Notes under the pieces: model-generated | Seen by the model: only the letters and a program-made list of their open reading frames with translations | What the model was told of the DNA's origin: nothing | Database searches by the model: none | Shown here: positions 31,388-40,648 of the stretch, one piece after another | Layout of the letters: every line of letters begins with the position of its first letter | Numbering within the stretch: the first letter of the stretch is position 1 | Origin: Bacillus sp. AFS059628 | GTDB lineage: Bacteria; Bacillota; Bacilli; Bacillales; Bacillaceae_G | Reading direction: 5' to 3' | Length of the DNA stretch: 41,200 bases | NCBI RefSeq assembly: GCF_002571225.1 | Contig: NZ_NVEC01000004.1 | Coordinates: 98,431 to 139,630, forward strand | Position numbers and translations under genes: made by a program

Positions 31388-32491
31388 ATGAAAACTTTAC
31401 TAAAACGATTTTTGTTAATAGCCTTTTGTATTACACCAATTGTTGTATTAATTAACCACTCTTTTACTTCAAAAGCGAAAGACAAACCCGATTTGCAAAA
31501 CAAATCTAGTAAAACCGCTTCAACAAGTGAAAAGAAAATAGAGGACCCGGAAATTACACTCACCTTCTCTGGTGATACAATGTTCGATTGGCAGTTACGT
31601 CCTGTAATCGAAAAAAATGGGGCTGATTATCCATTCCAACATGTGAAAGAAGAAATAACAAAAGCTGATATTTCTTTCGTGAATTTAGAGTCAGCATTTA
31701 CAACGAGAGAAAAGAAAGCCCCTGGACAACTGTTTTGGATTAAAAGTGATCCATCCACGCTTCAAGCTATAAAAAACACCGGTTATGACATCGTAAATAT
31801 AGGGAATAACCATACACTTGATTATGGGCAAGAGGGATTATTGGATACAATCTCCCATGTAGAAAAATTAAAGTTCCCTTACATTGGAGCTGGAAAAAAT
31901 GCAAAAGATGCATATACCGCGAGAGAAATGACTGTAAAAGGAAAAAAATTCAAATTCCTTTCCTTCGTCCGATTTATGCCTGATTTTACTTGGGTTGCTG
32001 ATGACAATAAACCTGGCGTTGCGAATGGGTATGATTTAAACCTTGTAACAAAAACAATTAAAGAGCAAAAGAAAGATGCAGACTATTTAATTGTCTATAT
32101 GCATTGGGGCGTTGAAAAATCAAACCGTCCGGTAGATTATCAAAAACAATATGTAAATAAAATGGTTACAGCCGGAGCCGATGCGATTGTCGGAAGCCAT
32201 CCACATTGGTTACAAGGGTTTGAATATTATAATAACGTTCCTATCGCTTACTCATTAGGAAACTTTTTATTCCCAAGTTATGTGAACGGAAAAAGCGCTG
32301 AAACTGGCGTATTAACTTTAACTTTTAAAGGAGAGGATGTCCAAATGTCATTCAATCCTTACATCATTCGCAACAACCAAGTTTCCCCTGTGAATGAGGA
32401 GGAAAAGAGAAAAGCTCTACAATATTTACAAACGATTTCAACTGATGTAGAAATTGATGATGCAGGGAACATAAAAAATAAACGAAGCTAG
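31388..32491 (+). CDS. CapA-family metallophosphatase-like protein
   Basis: 367-residue protein with an N-terminal membrane segment (about residues 6-24) and an extracellular PGA_cap/CapA domain. Family motifs are ITLTFSGDTMFDWQL (start of the metal-binding core), NLESAFT, NIGNNHTLDYG, MHWGVE and GSHPHWLQGFEYYN. CapA/PgsA proteins act with the poly-gamma-glutamate capsule machinery, but no capBC genes lie here, so it is an orphan of the family. The ATG at 31388 is chosen for its GGGAAGG site; an upstream in-frame ATG lacks one. It is followed by a small membrane gene. Confidence 0.9.
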   Translation: MKTLLKRFLLIAFCITPIVVLINHSFTSKAKDKPDLQNKSSKTASTSEKKIEDPEITLTFSGDTMFDWQLRPVIEKNGADYPFQHVKEEITKADISFVNLESAFTTREKKAPGQLFWIKSDPSTLQAIKNTGYDIVNIGNNHTLDYGQEGLLDTISHVEKLKFPYIGAGKNAKDAYTAREMTVKGKKFKFLSFVRFMPDFTWVADDNKPGVANGYDLNLVTKTIKEQKKDADYLIVYMHWGVEKSNRPVDYQKQYVNKMVTAGADAIVGSHPHWLQGFEYYNNVPIAYSLGNFLFPSYVNGKSAETGVLTLTFKGEDVQMSFNPYIIRNNQVSPVNEEEKRKALQYLQTISTDVEIDDAGNIKNKRS

Positions 32492-32543
32492 ATAGAACAA
32501 GATCGATTTCTCTGTCACATACTTTACAGAATAGGTGATGAAC

Positions 32544-32771
32544 ATGCTGAAAGATTTATTAGAAAATGTAAGTTTGTTAGAAAACATTTATAAAATATCT
32601 ATAGCCGTTCTACTTTTATGTTCATTTTTCTCTGTTAGACTTCTAAAAAAACTAAAACGCGAGCGAAAACTTACTACCTTTGAATTTACTATGTATGTAA
32701 TCATTCGTATTGCGATACTCTTTTGGTTAACTAGCTTTATCCTTCTTGAATATGGAAAGTATCTCGTTTAA
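32544..32771 (+). CDS. Small membrane protein downstream of the CapA-like gene
   Basis: 75 residues with two membrane segments (about 15-36 and 50-70) joined by a basic stretch (KKLKRERK). ATG at 32544 with AGGTGA upstream. It starts 52 bp after the CapA-like gene on the same strand and before a shared terminator, so it is probably co-transcribed. No family recognised. Confidence 0.78.
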   Translation: MLKDLLENVSLLENIYKISIAVLLLCSFFSVRLLKKLKRERKLTTFEFTMYVIIRIAILFWLTSFILLEYGKYLV

Positions 32772-32775
32772 CTAT

Positions 32776-32826
32776 AAAAAAGATAGAACAAGCAGCATTT
32801 CCCTTGCTTGTATCTATCTTTTTTTA
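32776..32826. terminator. Bidirectional terminator between the small membrane gene and ilvA
   Basis: Stem AAAAAAGATA--ACAAGCA / TGCTTGT--TATCTTTTTTT with T-runs on both strands. Confidence 0.88.
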
Positions 32827-32852
32827 TTTGGATGCTAACTCTTTCCTTTCTA

Positions 32853-34115
32853 TTAAATAAGCAAATCAAACAAAACAGGATTTTTATTAAGCTCCATAAA
32901 TTGAATATTATTTTCTTTAAAACGAGTAATTAATTGCTCATAATCTTCTTTATGTTTTAACTCTACCCCGACTAATGCTGGACCATTTTCTTTATTATGC
33001 TTCTTAATGTATTCAAAGCGCGTAATATCATCTTCTGGCCCTAATCCTTTATCAAGAAATTCTCTTAGCGCACCGGAACGTTGCGGAAATTCAATGATAA
33101 AATAATGCTTTAACCCTTCGTAAATGAGCGAACGTTCTTTCATCTCTTGCATTCTATCAATATCGTTATTTCCACCACTTAGCGTACAAACAACTGTTTT
33201 ACCTTTTATTTCATCTCTATATAAATCAAGCGCTGCAATAGATAATGCACCCGCCGGTTCAGCTACAATTGCATTTTTCTTATATAGTTCTAAAATCGTC
33301 GTACAAACCTTCCCCTCTGGTACTAAAACAATGTCATCAATTACATCTTTACACGTTTCAAATGTTAACTTCCCTACTTTTTTGACAGCTGCCCCATCAA
33401 CAAAACTATCTATTTTCTCTAACGCGACATTTTCATTTTGAAGAAAAGCCTCTTTCATAGATGCAGCTCCCATTGGCTCTACACCAATGACTTTTGTAGC
33501 AGGACTAACACCTTTTACATATGTACCAACACCTGATGCTAATCCACCACCGCCAATTGCTGTAAAGATATAATCCACTGGTTTCTCCATATCATGCATA
33601 ATTTCAACTGCAACTGTCCCTTGGCCAGCAACTACATACGGATCATCAAACGGATGAACAAACGTCATTCTATTTCCTTCACAATAGCGCTGTGCTTCTT
33701 GGAAAGAGCTATCAAATGTATCACCAACTAATACAATTTCTGCAAAATCACCACCGAAAAATTGTACTTGCGATACTTTTTGTTTCGGCGTCGTTGTTGG
33801 CATGAAGATTTTTGATGGAATCTTCAATAAATTACACGTATAAGCAACTCCTTGCGCATGATTACCAGCACTTGCACAAACAACACCGTTTTGTAATTGT
33901 TCTTTTGATAAACTTTGAATTAAATTGTACGCACCACGAATTTTGAAAGAGCGAATCAATTGTAAGTCTTCTCGTTTTACATAAACGTCACAATCATATT
34001 TCTCAGATAGAACTGTATCACGTTGTAACGGTGTTTTAATAACGATATCTTTCATGCAATTATGTGCCATTAAGATATCTTCAATTTTCACTCTCTCCTT
34101 TATCTTTTGCACCAT
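32853..34115 (-). CDS. ilvA: Threonine dehydratase (IlvA)
   Basis: Pyridoxal-phosphate enzyme that turns threonine into 2-oxobutyrate, the entry step to isoleucine. 420 residues. The PLP lysine is Lys58 in IRSFKIRGAYN. The phosphate-binding loop is in TAIGGGGLASGVG (about residue 188). A regulatory ACT-like tail occupies about residues 330-420 (HYFIIEFPQRSGALREFLD). Last gene of the ilv operon, 31 bp after ilvD, ending at a bidirectional terminator. Its single ACT-like domain is typical of the shorter Bacillus enzymes, which are feedback-inhibited by isoleucine in this family. Confidence 0.96.
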   Translation of the reverse strand: MVQKIKERVKIEDILMAHNCMKDIVIKTPLQRDTVLSEKYDCDVYVKREDLQLIRSFKIRGAYNLIQSLSKEQLQNGVVCASAGNHAQGVAYTCNLLKIPSKIFMPTTTPKQKVSQVQFFGGDFAEIVLVGDTFDSSFQEAQRYCEGNRMTFVHPFDDPYVVAGQGTVAVEIMHDMEKPVDYIFTAIGGGGLASGVGTYVKGVSPATKVIGVEPMGAASMKEAFLQNENVALEKIDSFVDGAAVKKVGKLTFETCKDVIDDIVLVPEGKVCTTILELYKKNAIVAEPAGALSIAALDLYRDEIKGKTVVCTLSGGNNDIDRMQEMKERSLIYEGLKHYFIIEFPQRSGALREFLDKGLGPEDDITRFEYIKKHNKENGPALVGVELKHKEDYEQLITRFKENNIQFMELNKNPVLFDLLI

Positions 34116-34146
34116 TATATATCATCCTTATCTCTTTTTAATTGGC

Positions 34147-35820
34147 TCAATCAAAATCCGGGATTTTTAGAACTGCACCTGTATTCGCGGATGTTACCAT
34201 CTGCGCATAACGTCCAAGCCAGCCCGTTTTCACTTTCGGTTCTGGTCGTTTCCACTCTTTTTTACGCTTATTTAATTCTTCTTCACTAACTCTTACTTCT
34301 AACAATCTTTCCTCAACATCGATACAAACGATATCCCCTTGTTCCAGATGTGCAATCGTTCCACCCGCAGCTGCTTCTGGGGAAATATGCCCCACTGAAA
34401 TACCACGTGAAGCACCAGAGAAACGACCATCCGTTAATAGCGCAACATCTGCACCTAATCCCATACCGGCAATCGCTGAGGTTGGTGCTAACATCTCTGG
34501 CATACCAGGGCCGCCTCTTGGTCCTTCATAGCGAATAACAACTACATCGCCTTTCTTCACTTTCCCAAGCATAATGCCTGCAAGCGCCTCATCTTGTGAA
34601 TTAAAAATAACGCAAGGTCCTTCAAATCGTTTTACTTCAGTTGCTCCGCTTTTAATAACTGCCCCATCTTTCGCAAGGTTTCCTTTTAATATACGTAATC
34701 CACCTTCTTCACTATGAGGGTTTTCAAGAGAATGAATTACTTCCTTATCTTTAATCTCTGCCTCAGCAATATTTTCTCTTAACGTCTGCCCAGTAGCAGT
34801 AATACGATCTAAATGAAGTACTCCCTCTTTTCGGCTCATCTCTTTCAAAATTGCACTAATCCCGCCTGCTCGATCAATATCTTCCATATGCCAATTGGAA
34901 GCAGGGCTTACTTTACATAAATGTGGTACACGTCTTGAAACTGCGTCAATGCGGCTCATATCATAATCTAGTCCTGCCTCATGCGCAAGTGCTAATGTAT
35001 GCAACACTGTATTTGTCGAACCGCCCATCGCCATATCAAGCGCGAACGCATCATCAATTGCTTCTTCCGTTACAATGTCCCTTGGTTTAATATCTCTATC
35101 AATTAAAATTTTTAATTTTTCTGCTGCTTGTTTAATTAATTCTTCGCGTCTTGGGTCAATAGCTAAAATACTTCCGTTACCAGGAAGAGCTAAACCTAAC
35201 ACTTCACATAAACAGTTCATAGAATTCGCTGTAAACATACCAGAACAAGAACCACAAGATGGACAGCCATGATCTTCAATATCCTTTAATTCTTCTTCTG
35301 AAATTTTCCCAGATTGATAAGCTCCTACTCCTTCGAAAACAGAACTTAAATCGACAACGTCTCCTTTTGACGTTTTTCCAGCCGCCATCGGACCACCTGA
35401 AACAAAAACAGTTGGAATGTTAATACGAAGTGCAGCCATCATCATACCGGGTGTAATTTTGTCACAGTTTGGAATACAAATCATGCCATCAAACCAATGT
35501 GCATTTACAACCGTTTCTACTGAATCTGCAATGATTTCACGACTTGGAAGCGAATAACGCATACCGATATGCCCCATCGCAATACCGTCATCTACTCCAA
35601 TTGTGTTAAACTCAAATGGAACCATACCTGCTGCACGCACAGCTTCTTTAACAAGTTTCCCAAACTCATTTAAGTGCTTATGACCTGGAATAATTTCAAT
35701 GAAAGAATTACAGATAGCTATAAACGGTTTATCAAAATCTTCATCTTTCAAACCAGTTGCTTTTAATAAACTACGGTGCGGCGCTTTATCAAAACCTTTT
35801 TTAATCATGTCACTTCTCAT
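34147..35820 (-). CDS. ilvD: Dihydroxy-acid dehydratase (IlvD)
   Basis: Iron-sulfur enzyme that dehydrates 2,3-dihydroxy-3-methyl acids to branched 2-keto acids in Ile/Val synthesis. 557 residues, the usual size. Cluster-binding cysteines lie in [28 protein letters not shown] and [20 protein letters not shown]. The catalytic region [20 protein letters not shown]-like is seen as [20 protein letters not shown] near the C terminus. The ATG follows AGAGGGGA. Fifth gene in the ilv operon. Confidence 0.96.
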   Translation of the reverse strand: MRSDMIKKGFDKAPHRSLLKATGLKDEDFDKPFIAICNSFIEIIPGHKHLNEFGKLVKEAVRAAGMVPFEFNTIGVDDGIAMGHIGMRYSLPSREIIADSVETVVNAHWFDGMICIPNCDKITPGMMMAALRINIPTVFVSGGPMAAGKTSKGDVVDLSSVFEGVGAYQSGKISEEELKDIEDHGCPSCGSCSGMFTANSMNCLCEVLGLALPGNGSILAIDPRREELIKQAAEKLKILIDRDIKPRDIVTEEAIDDAFALDMAMGGSTNTVLHTLALAHEAGLDYDMSRIDAVSRRVPHLCKVSPASNWHMEDIDRAGGISAILKEMSRKEGVLHLDRITATGQTLRENIAEAEIKDKEVIHSLENPHSEEGGLRILKGNLAKDGAVIKSGATEVKRFEGPCVIFNSQDEALAGIMLGKVKKGDVVVIRYEGPRGGPGMPEMLAPTSAIAGMGLGADVALLTDGRFSGASRGISVGHISPEAAAGGTIAHLEQGDIVCIDVEERLLEVRVSEEELNKRKKEWKRPEPKVKTGWLGRYAQMVTSANTGAVLKIPDFD

Positions 35821-35866
35821 CTTGTCAAATCCCCTCTTACATATTTTTCACTTACAATCACTTACT

Positions 35867-36874
35867 CTATTTTTTTACTAATTCTTTCGATGCATGAATC
35901 CAGCTCATCATTTCACGAAGCTCTGCCCCGACTTTTTCTAACTGATGATTTTGCTCTGCTTTTTTCATCGCATTATATGTTGGACGCCCAGCTTGATTTT
36001 CTAAAATCCATTTCTTCGCGAATTCACCTTGCTGAATTTCTGTAAGCACTCGTTTCATCTCTTTTTTCGTTTCATCTGTAACAATTCTCGATCCTGTTAC
36101 ATAATCTCCAAACTCAGCCGTATCAGAAATAGAATGGCGCATGTTCGTTAAACCACCTTCGTACATTAAATCAACAATTAATTTTAATTCATGTAAACAT
36201 TCGAAGTATGCAATTTCAGGACGATATCCACCTTCTGTTAATGTTTCAAAACCAGCTTTCACAAGTGCAGTTACCCCGCCGCAAAGTACCGCTTGCTCTC
36301 CGAATAAATCCGTCTCTGTTTCTTCTTGGAATGTCGTTTCAATTACACCTGCACGTGTACACCCTACACCTTTTGCATACGCAAGTGCTACATGTAATGC
36401 GGTGCCTGTTGCATCTTGATGTACTGCGACTAACGCCGCAACACCATTCCCTTCTTGGAATACACGGCGAACGAGATGACCTGGACTTTTTGGTGCTACC
36501 ATTGCTACATCTACGTAACTTGGCGGGTTAATTTGTCCGAAGTGAATATTAAATCCATGTGAGAAAAGTAACATTTGCCCTTCACGGAGATTCTCTTCTA
36601 CTTCTGTTTTATACACATGTGCTTGCTGTTCATCTGGCAATAACATTTGTACGACTTGCGCGGTTCGAACCGCTTCTGAAACAGACATTACTTCGAACCC
36701 ATCTGCTTTTGCTACTTCAAAAGACTTACCAGGTCGAACACCAACTACAACTTCTACACCAGAATCACGTAAATTTTGTGCCTGCGCATGACCTTGAGAT
36801 CCATAACCAATGACCGCAACTGCTTTCCCTTGTAATAACTCTACATTTGCATCTTTCTCATAATACGTTTTCAT
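35867..36874 (-). CDS. ilvC: Ketol-acid reductoisomerase (IlvC)
   Basis: Converts 2-acetolactate to 2,3-dihydroxy-isovalerate (and the Ile homologue) using NADPH and Mg2+. 335 residues, class I (short) form. The Rossmann motif [13 protein letters not shown] is at about residues 23-35, and the phosphate-binding loop with RPGKSFEVA follows. The knotted C-terminal metal site is seen as [14 protein letters not shown] and in [18 protein letters not shown]. The ribosome site AAGGAG is eight bases before the ATG. Fourth gene of the operon, between ilvN and ilvD. Confidence 0.97.
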   Translation of the reverse strand: MKTYYEKDANVELLQGKAVAVIGYGSQGHAQAQNLRDSGVEVVVGVRPGKSFEVAKADGFEVMSVSEAVRTAQVVQMLLPDEQQAHVYKTEVEENLREGQMLLFSHGFNIHFGQINPPSYVDVAMVAPKSPGHLVRRVFQEGNGVAALVAVHQDATGTALHVALAYAKGVGCTRAGVIETTFQEETETDLFGEQAVLCGGVTALVKAGFETLTEGGYRPEIAYFECLHELKLIVDLMYEGGLTNMRHSISDTAEFGDYVTGSRIVTDETKKEMKRVLTEIQQGEFAKKWILENQAGRPTYNAMKKAEQNHQLEKVGAELREMMSWIHASKELVKK

Positions 36875-36888
36875 ATTGGATACACTCC

Positions 36889-37119
36889 TTATAATTTATT
36901 TACTTGCAGTACATCAATTAATTTTTTCAACTGACTAACAAGTAATGTCGCTTCATTTTCAGTACAAACTGCTGTGAGTTTCATTTCAGAAACACCACTA
37001 GTATCTCTTTCGTTTAAATGTAAAGAAGAAATATAATAACCACGCCGAGCAAAAATTCCACTTATACGTAATAAGACGCTTGGCTCGTTATGAATAACGA
37101 GTGAAAAAGTATGACTCAT
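36889..37119 (-). CDS. ilvN: Acetolactate synthase small subunit (IlvN/IlvH)
   Basis: Regulatory ACT-domain subunit of acetohydroxyacid synthase, 76 residues from the ATG at 37119. It consists of a single ACT domain ([28 protein letters not shown]). It lacks the C-terminal extension of the roughly 160-residue IlvH forms, so it is the short type. The ATG overlaps the ilvB stop as ATGA, implying translational coupling, and AGAGGTGG lies upstream; an earlier GTG at 37128 would lie inside that site. It confers valine sensitivity on the large subunit in this family. Confidence 0.93.
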   Translation of the reverse strand: MSHTFSLVIHNEPSVLLRISGIFARRGYYISSLHLNERDTSGVSEMKLTAVCTENEATLLVSQLKKLIDVLQVNKL

Positions 37120-38828
37120 TCTTCCCACCTCTTCATCATCATTTCGTTATTCCCTTTGTTTGGCGGAACCATCGGAAATACGTTTTCACCTTCTTCTACA
37201 CAAAAATCAACTACAACAGGACCTTCGTGAGCAAATGCTTCTAACATCACTTGTTTCGCCTCTGTTGAATTTGTCGCCCTTAATCCCTTCACTCCATAAG
37301 CTTCTGCCACTTTTACAAAATCTGGTGATCCGATTTTTGACTCTGATAAACGGTTTTCATAAAACATCTCTTGCCATTGCCTTACCATCCCTAAAAATTT
37401 GTTATTTATAATAAATACTTTTACAGGAATATTATTTTCAGCAATTGTTTGTAGTTCTTGAATGTTCATTTGAAAAGAAGCATCGCCTGCAATACAAATG
37501 ACGAGTTCTTCTTCTTTTGCAAGTTGAGCACCAATTGCCGCCGGGAAACCAAACCCCATCGTTCCTAGCCCACCAGATGTTAGAAAAGTCCGTGGATTTT
37601 TCGCTTTATAAAAATGCGCAGCCCACATTTGATGCTGTCCTACTTCTGTCGTTACAATCGCTTCACCATTCGTTAATTCACTTACTAGACTAATAACATG
37701 CTGTGGTTTTAACTCACTTTCTTTTTGATTGTAGGAAAGAGGGTATTCCGCTTTCCATTCCTCGATTTTCGTAAGCCATTCATCTGTCCGTGCATCAATC
37801 GGCATACGTAACAACATATGTAACGCATTTTTCACATCTCCAACAACCGCATATTCCACAGTTACATTTTTATGAAACTCTGAAGAATCTATATCAATAT
37901 GTACCTTTTTCGAATACGGAGAAAAAAGTTCTAATTTTCCTGTTACACGATCATCAAACCGAACACCCAAAGCAAGTAGTAAATCACATTCTGTTACTGC
38001 CATATTTGCAGCGTACGTTCCATGCATGCCGAGCATTCCTAAAAATAATGAATCTCCCGGCGGGTATGCACCCAGTCCCATTAAAGTGGAAACGACAGGA
38101 ATACGATTCTCCCTCGCAAATTTGATGAGTTCATCAGAAGCACCCGAATGAATGACACCTCCTCCGATATAAAGAAGTGGGCGTTTAGCTTTTGAAATTT
38201 CTTTAGCTATCTCTCTAAGTTTTATACTGTCTGGCATAGGCTCTAATTTATATCCTGGAATCTCAATCACTTCATTATAAAAACTTGTTACATTTTCATT
38301 TTGAATATCTTTTGGAATATCAATTAATACCGGCCCCGGCCGCCCGCTTTCGGCGATGTAAAAAGCTTCTTGTACAATGCGCGATAAATGATTCACATCA
38401 CGAACTTGGTAATTATGCTTCGTAACAGGTACTGTAATCCCAACAACATCTGCTTCTTGAAATCCGTCTTTTCCGATGAGAGGTTTTGCAACTTGCCCTG
38501 TAATAACAACTAAAGGAATCGAATCCATATAAGCATCCGCTAAACCCGTAACTAAATTCGTCGCCCCTGGGCCAGAGGTAGCAAAGACTACCCCGACCTT
38601 TCCAGAAGCTCTCGCATATCCTTCTGCCGCATGAATGGCAGCTTGTTCATGACGAGTTAAAACGTGCTTCACACCACTTCCGTATAACGCATCGTATACT
38701 GGCAAAATCGCTCCGCCCGGATAACCGAAAACAGTCGTTACGCCTAATTTTTTCAAACATTGAATAACGTGTCCGGCACCTGTCACTTCTTCACACTGCA
38801 ATTTCTCACATGCTGTATGCTGCTCCAT
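37116..38828 (-). CDS. ilvB: Acetolactate synthase large subunit (IlvB)
   Basis: Thiamine-diphosphate enzyme condensing pyruvate to acetolactate, or pyruvate plus 2-oxobutyrate. 570 residues with the three expected domains. Pyrimidine-activating Glu61 lies in TRHEQAAIHAAEGYARASG. The FAD-binding middle domain is present. The diphosphate-binding motif GDASFQMNIQELQT (about residue 445) is the GD..N signature. GGAGAGGAG precedes the ATG, 22 bp after ilvE. Second gene in the ilv operon. The degradative AlsS homologue is less likely because of the operon context. Confidence 0.96.
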   Translation of the reverse strand: MEQHTACEKLQCEEVTGAGHVIQCLKKLGVTTVFGYPGGAILPVYDALYGSGVKHVLTRHEQAAIHAAEGYARASGKVGVVFATSGPGATNLVTGLADAYMDSIPLVVITGQVAKPLIGKDGFQEADVVGITVPVTKHNYQVRDVNHLSRIVQEAFYIAESGRPGPVLIDIPKDIQNENVTSFYNEVIEIPGYKLEPMPDSIKLREIAKEISKAKRPLLYIGGGVIHSGASDELIKFARENRIPVVSTLMGLGAYPPGDSLFLGMLGMHGTYAANMAVTECDLLLALGVRFDDRVTGKLELFSPYSKKVHIDIDSSEFHKNVTVEYAVVGDVKNALHMLLRMPIDARTDEWLTKIEEWKAEYPLSYNQKESELKPQHVISLVSELTNGEAIVTTEVGQHQMWAAHFYKAKNPRTFLTSGGLGTMGFGFPAAIGAQLAKEEELVICIAGDASFQMNIQELQTIAENNIPVKVFIINNKFLGMVRQWQEMFYENRLSESKIGSPDFVKVAEAYGVKGLRATNSTEAKQVMLEAFAHEGPVVVDFCVEEGENVFPMVPPNKGNNEMMMKRWEE

Positions 38829-38850
38829 TTTAATTAACTCCTCTCCCTAC

Positions 38851-39750
38851 CTACAGTAAGCTTTCCACCAGTCCTGGAACACGTACTCCTCTTTCTCTCG
38901 TTAATTTTTTAAATTCCTCTGTCAATTGTTTCGTTACACTTCCGGGTTTCCCATCCCCAATCTCTCTTGAATCAACTTTTACAACTGGAATTAATTCTGC
39001 TGCCGTTCCCGTTAAAAACACTTCATCTGCTACATATACGTCATGGCGAGTAAATGGCCGTTCCTCACATGGAATATGAAGTCGCTCACATAGCTCGATA
39101 ACACTATTTCTCGTAATACCTTCTAGCGCTCCTAAATAAGAAGGAGGTGTTAACACCTTTCCATCTTTCACAACGAAAACATTATCTCCAGATCCTTCAC
39201 AAACATATCCTTGTTGATTTAACATAAGTGCCTCTAGCACTCCTGCTTGCGCCGCTTCAATTTTTACAAGTACGTTATTTAAGTAGTTCATTGACTTAAT
39301 GCGTGGGTCTAATGCGTCTGGCGTGTTACGTCTTGATGCAACAGATACAACGCTTAATCCATTATCGTAAAATTCCTGTGGGAACAACTTTAATTGTTCT
39401 GCAATGATAATAACGCTCGGTTTCACACAACTTCTCGGATCGAGTCCTAAGTCACCCTTTCCTCTTGAAACAATTAACCGAATGTAGGCATCCGCATACT
39501 CATTTTTTTGCAATGTTTGTAAAACTGCTTCTTCCATTTCTTTAACCGTCAGCGGGATTGTAAGTAAAATAGATTTTGCCGATTCATATAATCGTTTTAC
39601 ATGTTCTTTTAAACAAAATACATTTCCACCGTAACTACGAATTCCTTCAAATACACCGTCTCCGTATAAAAAACCGTGATCATATACTGAAACAACTGCC
39701 TTTTCTTTTTCTACAAATTCCCCATTCATATAAATGTACTGATTTCCCAT
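38851..39750 (-). CDS. ilvE: Branched-chain amino-acid aminotransferase (IlvE)
   Basis: PLP-dependent (fold type IV) aminotransferase that makes Val, Ile and Leu from their keto acids with glutamate. 299 residues. The PLP lysine is Lys152 in RIKSMNYLNN. VYDHGFLYGDGVFEGIRSY at about residues 22-40 and GSGDNVFVV are family signatures. GAGGAG lies nine bases upstream of the ATG. First gene of the operon, directly behind the tandem T-box leader. Confidence 0.95.
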   Translation of the reverse strand: MGNQYIYMNGEFVEKEKAVVSVYDHGFLYGDGVFEGIRSYGGNVFCLKEHVKRLYESAKSILLTIPLTVKEMEEAVLQTLQKNEYADAYIRLIVSRGKGDLGLDPRSCVKPSVIIIAEQLKLFPQEFYDNGLSVVSVASRRNTPDALDPRIKSMNYLNNVLVKIEAAQAGVLEALMLNQQGYVCEGSGDNVFVVKDGKVLTPPSYLGALEGITRNSVIELCERLHIPCEERPFTRHDVYVADEVFLTGTAAELIPVVKVDSREIGDGKPGSVTKQLTEEFKKLTRERGVRVPGLVESLL

Positions 39751-39798
39751 CTCACATCGCTCCTCTTTTTTTCTCTCTATTTTTGCAATCTATTTCTA

Positions 39799-39820
39799 TA
39801 TCGATTGCTGAGATGAGTAT
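39799..39820. repeat. Vestigial third terminator arm
   Basis: ATCGATTGCTGAGATGAG repeats the 5' arm core of the T-box terminators (GATTGCTGAG-GAG) in the same orientation, between the second terminator and ilvE. It has no T-box core of its own. On the transcript it can pair with the 3' arm of the second terminator (39851-39877). It looks like the remnant of a third T-box unit. Confidence 0.6.
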
Positions 39821-39850
39821 TTTTAACAGAATATTCAGTATATAAACCTT

Positions 39851-39914
39851 AAAAATATACTCGTCTCAACAATCGATTACATACATACTTGTAGCGATCC
39901 ATTGCTGAGACGAG
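39851..39914 (-). terminator. Terminator of the ilv-proximal T-box
   Basis: Arms CTCGTCTCAGCAAT and ATTGTTGAGACGAG (18-bp stem with wobbles) followed on the minus strand by TATATTTTT. It is the expression platform of the second T-box and competes with the antiterminator. Confidence 0.85.
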
Positions 39915-39918
39915 GGAA

Positions 39919-40139
39919 TCGTGGTACCACTCAGCTTCCTTACACTTCTCACGAAATATAAGCTCTGCAAGTCCAATTAGACTTTTGTTTTTCTATCGGA
40001 AACAACTCCGCTACTTTTTACTAGTTTTCAAAAATAGTGCTCCGAGGTGATCTTCAATGATGAAATTGTTACCACCCTCACAGCATCTGGGTAGCTCTCT
40101 GAAACAATTTTTATCATTTACTCTCCTCTTCTACGCATT
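39919..40139 (-). promoter_or_regulatory. T-box riboswitch 2 (isoleucine specifier), ilv-proximal
   Basis: Leader RNA that reads tRNA-Ile charging. On the minus strand: AGAGAGC (stem I K-turn region), specifier AUC at 40049-40051 within GAAGATCACC, then the T-box core TGAGTGGTACCACG (consensus AGGGTGGTACCGCG) at about 39919-39934, and then the terminator. The UGGU tetrad pairs with the ACCA end expected of tRNA-Ile. No separate promoter is visible, so it is read in series with T-box 1. Confidence 0.93.
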
Positions 40140-40156
40140 CTCTTATTCCATTTTTT

Positions 40157-40226
40157 AAAATAAAAACTCTCGCCTCAGCAATCAACTACTACAATTTAGT
40201 AGCTTTGATTGCTGAGGCGAGAGTTT
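40157..40226 (-). terminator. Terminator of the promoter-proximal T-box
   Basis: Very strong stem AACTCTCGCCTCAGCAATCA with its complement, followed on the minus strand by TTTTTATTTT. Expression platform of T-box 1. Confidence 0.92.
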
Positions 40227-40497
40227 CGCGTTACCACTCAGCTTCCTTATACTTCTCACGAAATATAAGCTCTGTAGGTCCAATTAGACCCCCGTCCTTT
40301 TACCGGAGACGATGCCGTCGCTCTCTACTCAGTTTCCCTTTCGCAAGCGATGCTCCGAGGTGATCTTCAATGATTCGATTGTTACTACTCTCACAGCCTA
40401 GGAGCAGCTCTCTGAAACGATCATAACCATCTACTTTCCTCTTCTTTGCATATGCAATATATAAAGTTAGAAAATTCTTAATTGACTTTTATTTGTT
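40227..40497 (-). promoter_or_regulatory. T-box riboswitch 1 (isoleucine specifier), promoter-proximal
   Basis: First of two tandem tRNA-sensing leaders. AGAGAGC, specifier AUC at 40362-40364 (GAAGATCACC), a stem I loop region, and the T-box core TGAGTGGTAACGCG at 40227-40240 are seen in order on the minus strand. Uncharged tRNA-Ile should stabilise the antiterminator and allow transcription into T-box 2 and ilvE. Tandem T-boxes give a sharper response; they are known for ilv operons of this group. Confidence 0.93.
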
Positions 40498-40503
40498 AAA
40501 CGT

Positions 40504-40533
40504 ATTATAGGACGTTGTTCTTTTCATTGTCAA
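40504..40533 (-). promoter_or_regulatory. SigA promoter of the ilv operon
   Basis: Consensus TTGACA (-35, 40528-40533) and TATAAT (-10, 40504-40509) with an 18-bp spacer on the minus strand. Transcription should start near 40497, immediately ahead of T-box 1. Confidence 0.88.
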
Positions 40534-40605
40534 CATGTTTTCGAAAAATATTTTTAATAATATACACATTTTCGAATCTTTTTTATTGCGAAACAAAAAT
40601 TTTTG

Positions 40606-40611
40606 TATAAT
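40606..40611 (+). promoter_or_regulatory. -10 element of msrA
   Basis: Consensus TATAAT 38 bp ahead of the msrA start. The -35 is weak (TTTATT at 18-bp spacing). Confidence 0.6.
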
Positions 40612-40648
40612 ACTATATAAAACATATATATTTAGGAGGATTACAGCA

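Noticed and set aside
32853-34115. Catabolic threonine deaminase (TdcB) as an alternative for the ilvA gene
   Set aside because: The C-terminal ACT-like regulatory region and the position as last gene of a complete ilv operon favour the biosynthetic enzyme.
39826-40480. CodY-like motifs in the ilv leader
   Set aside because: The best matches to AATTTTCWGAAAATT have about five mismatches, no better than chance in AT-rich leader DNA.
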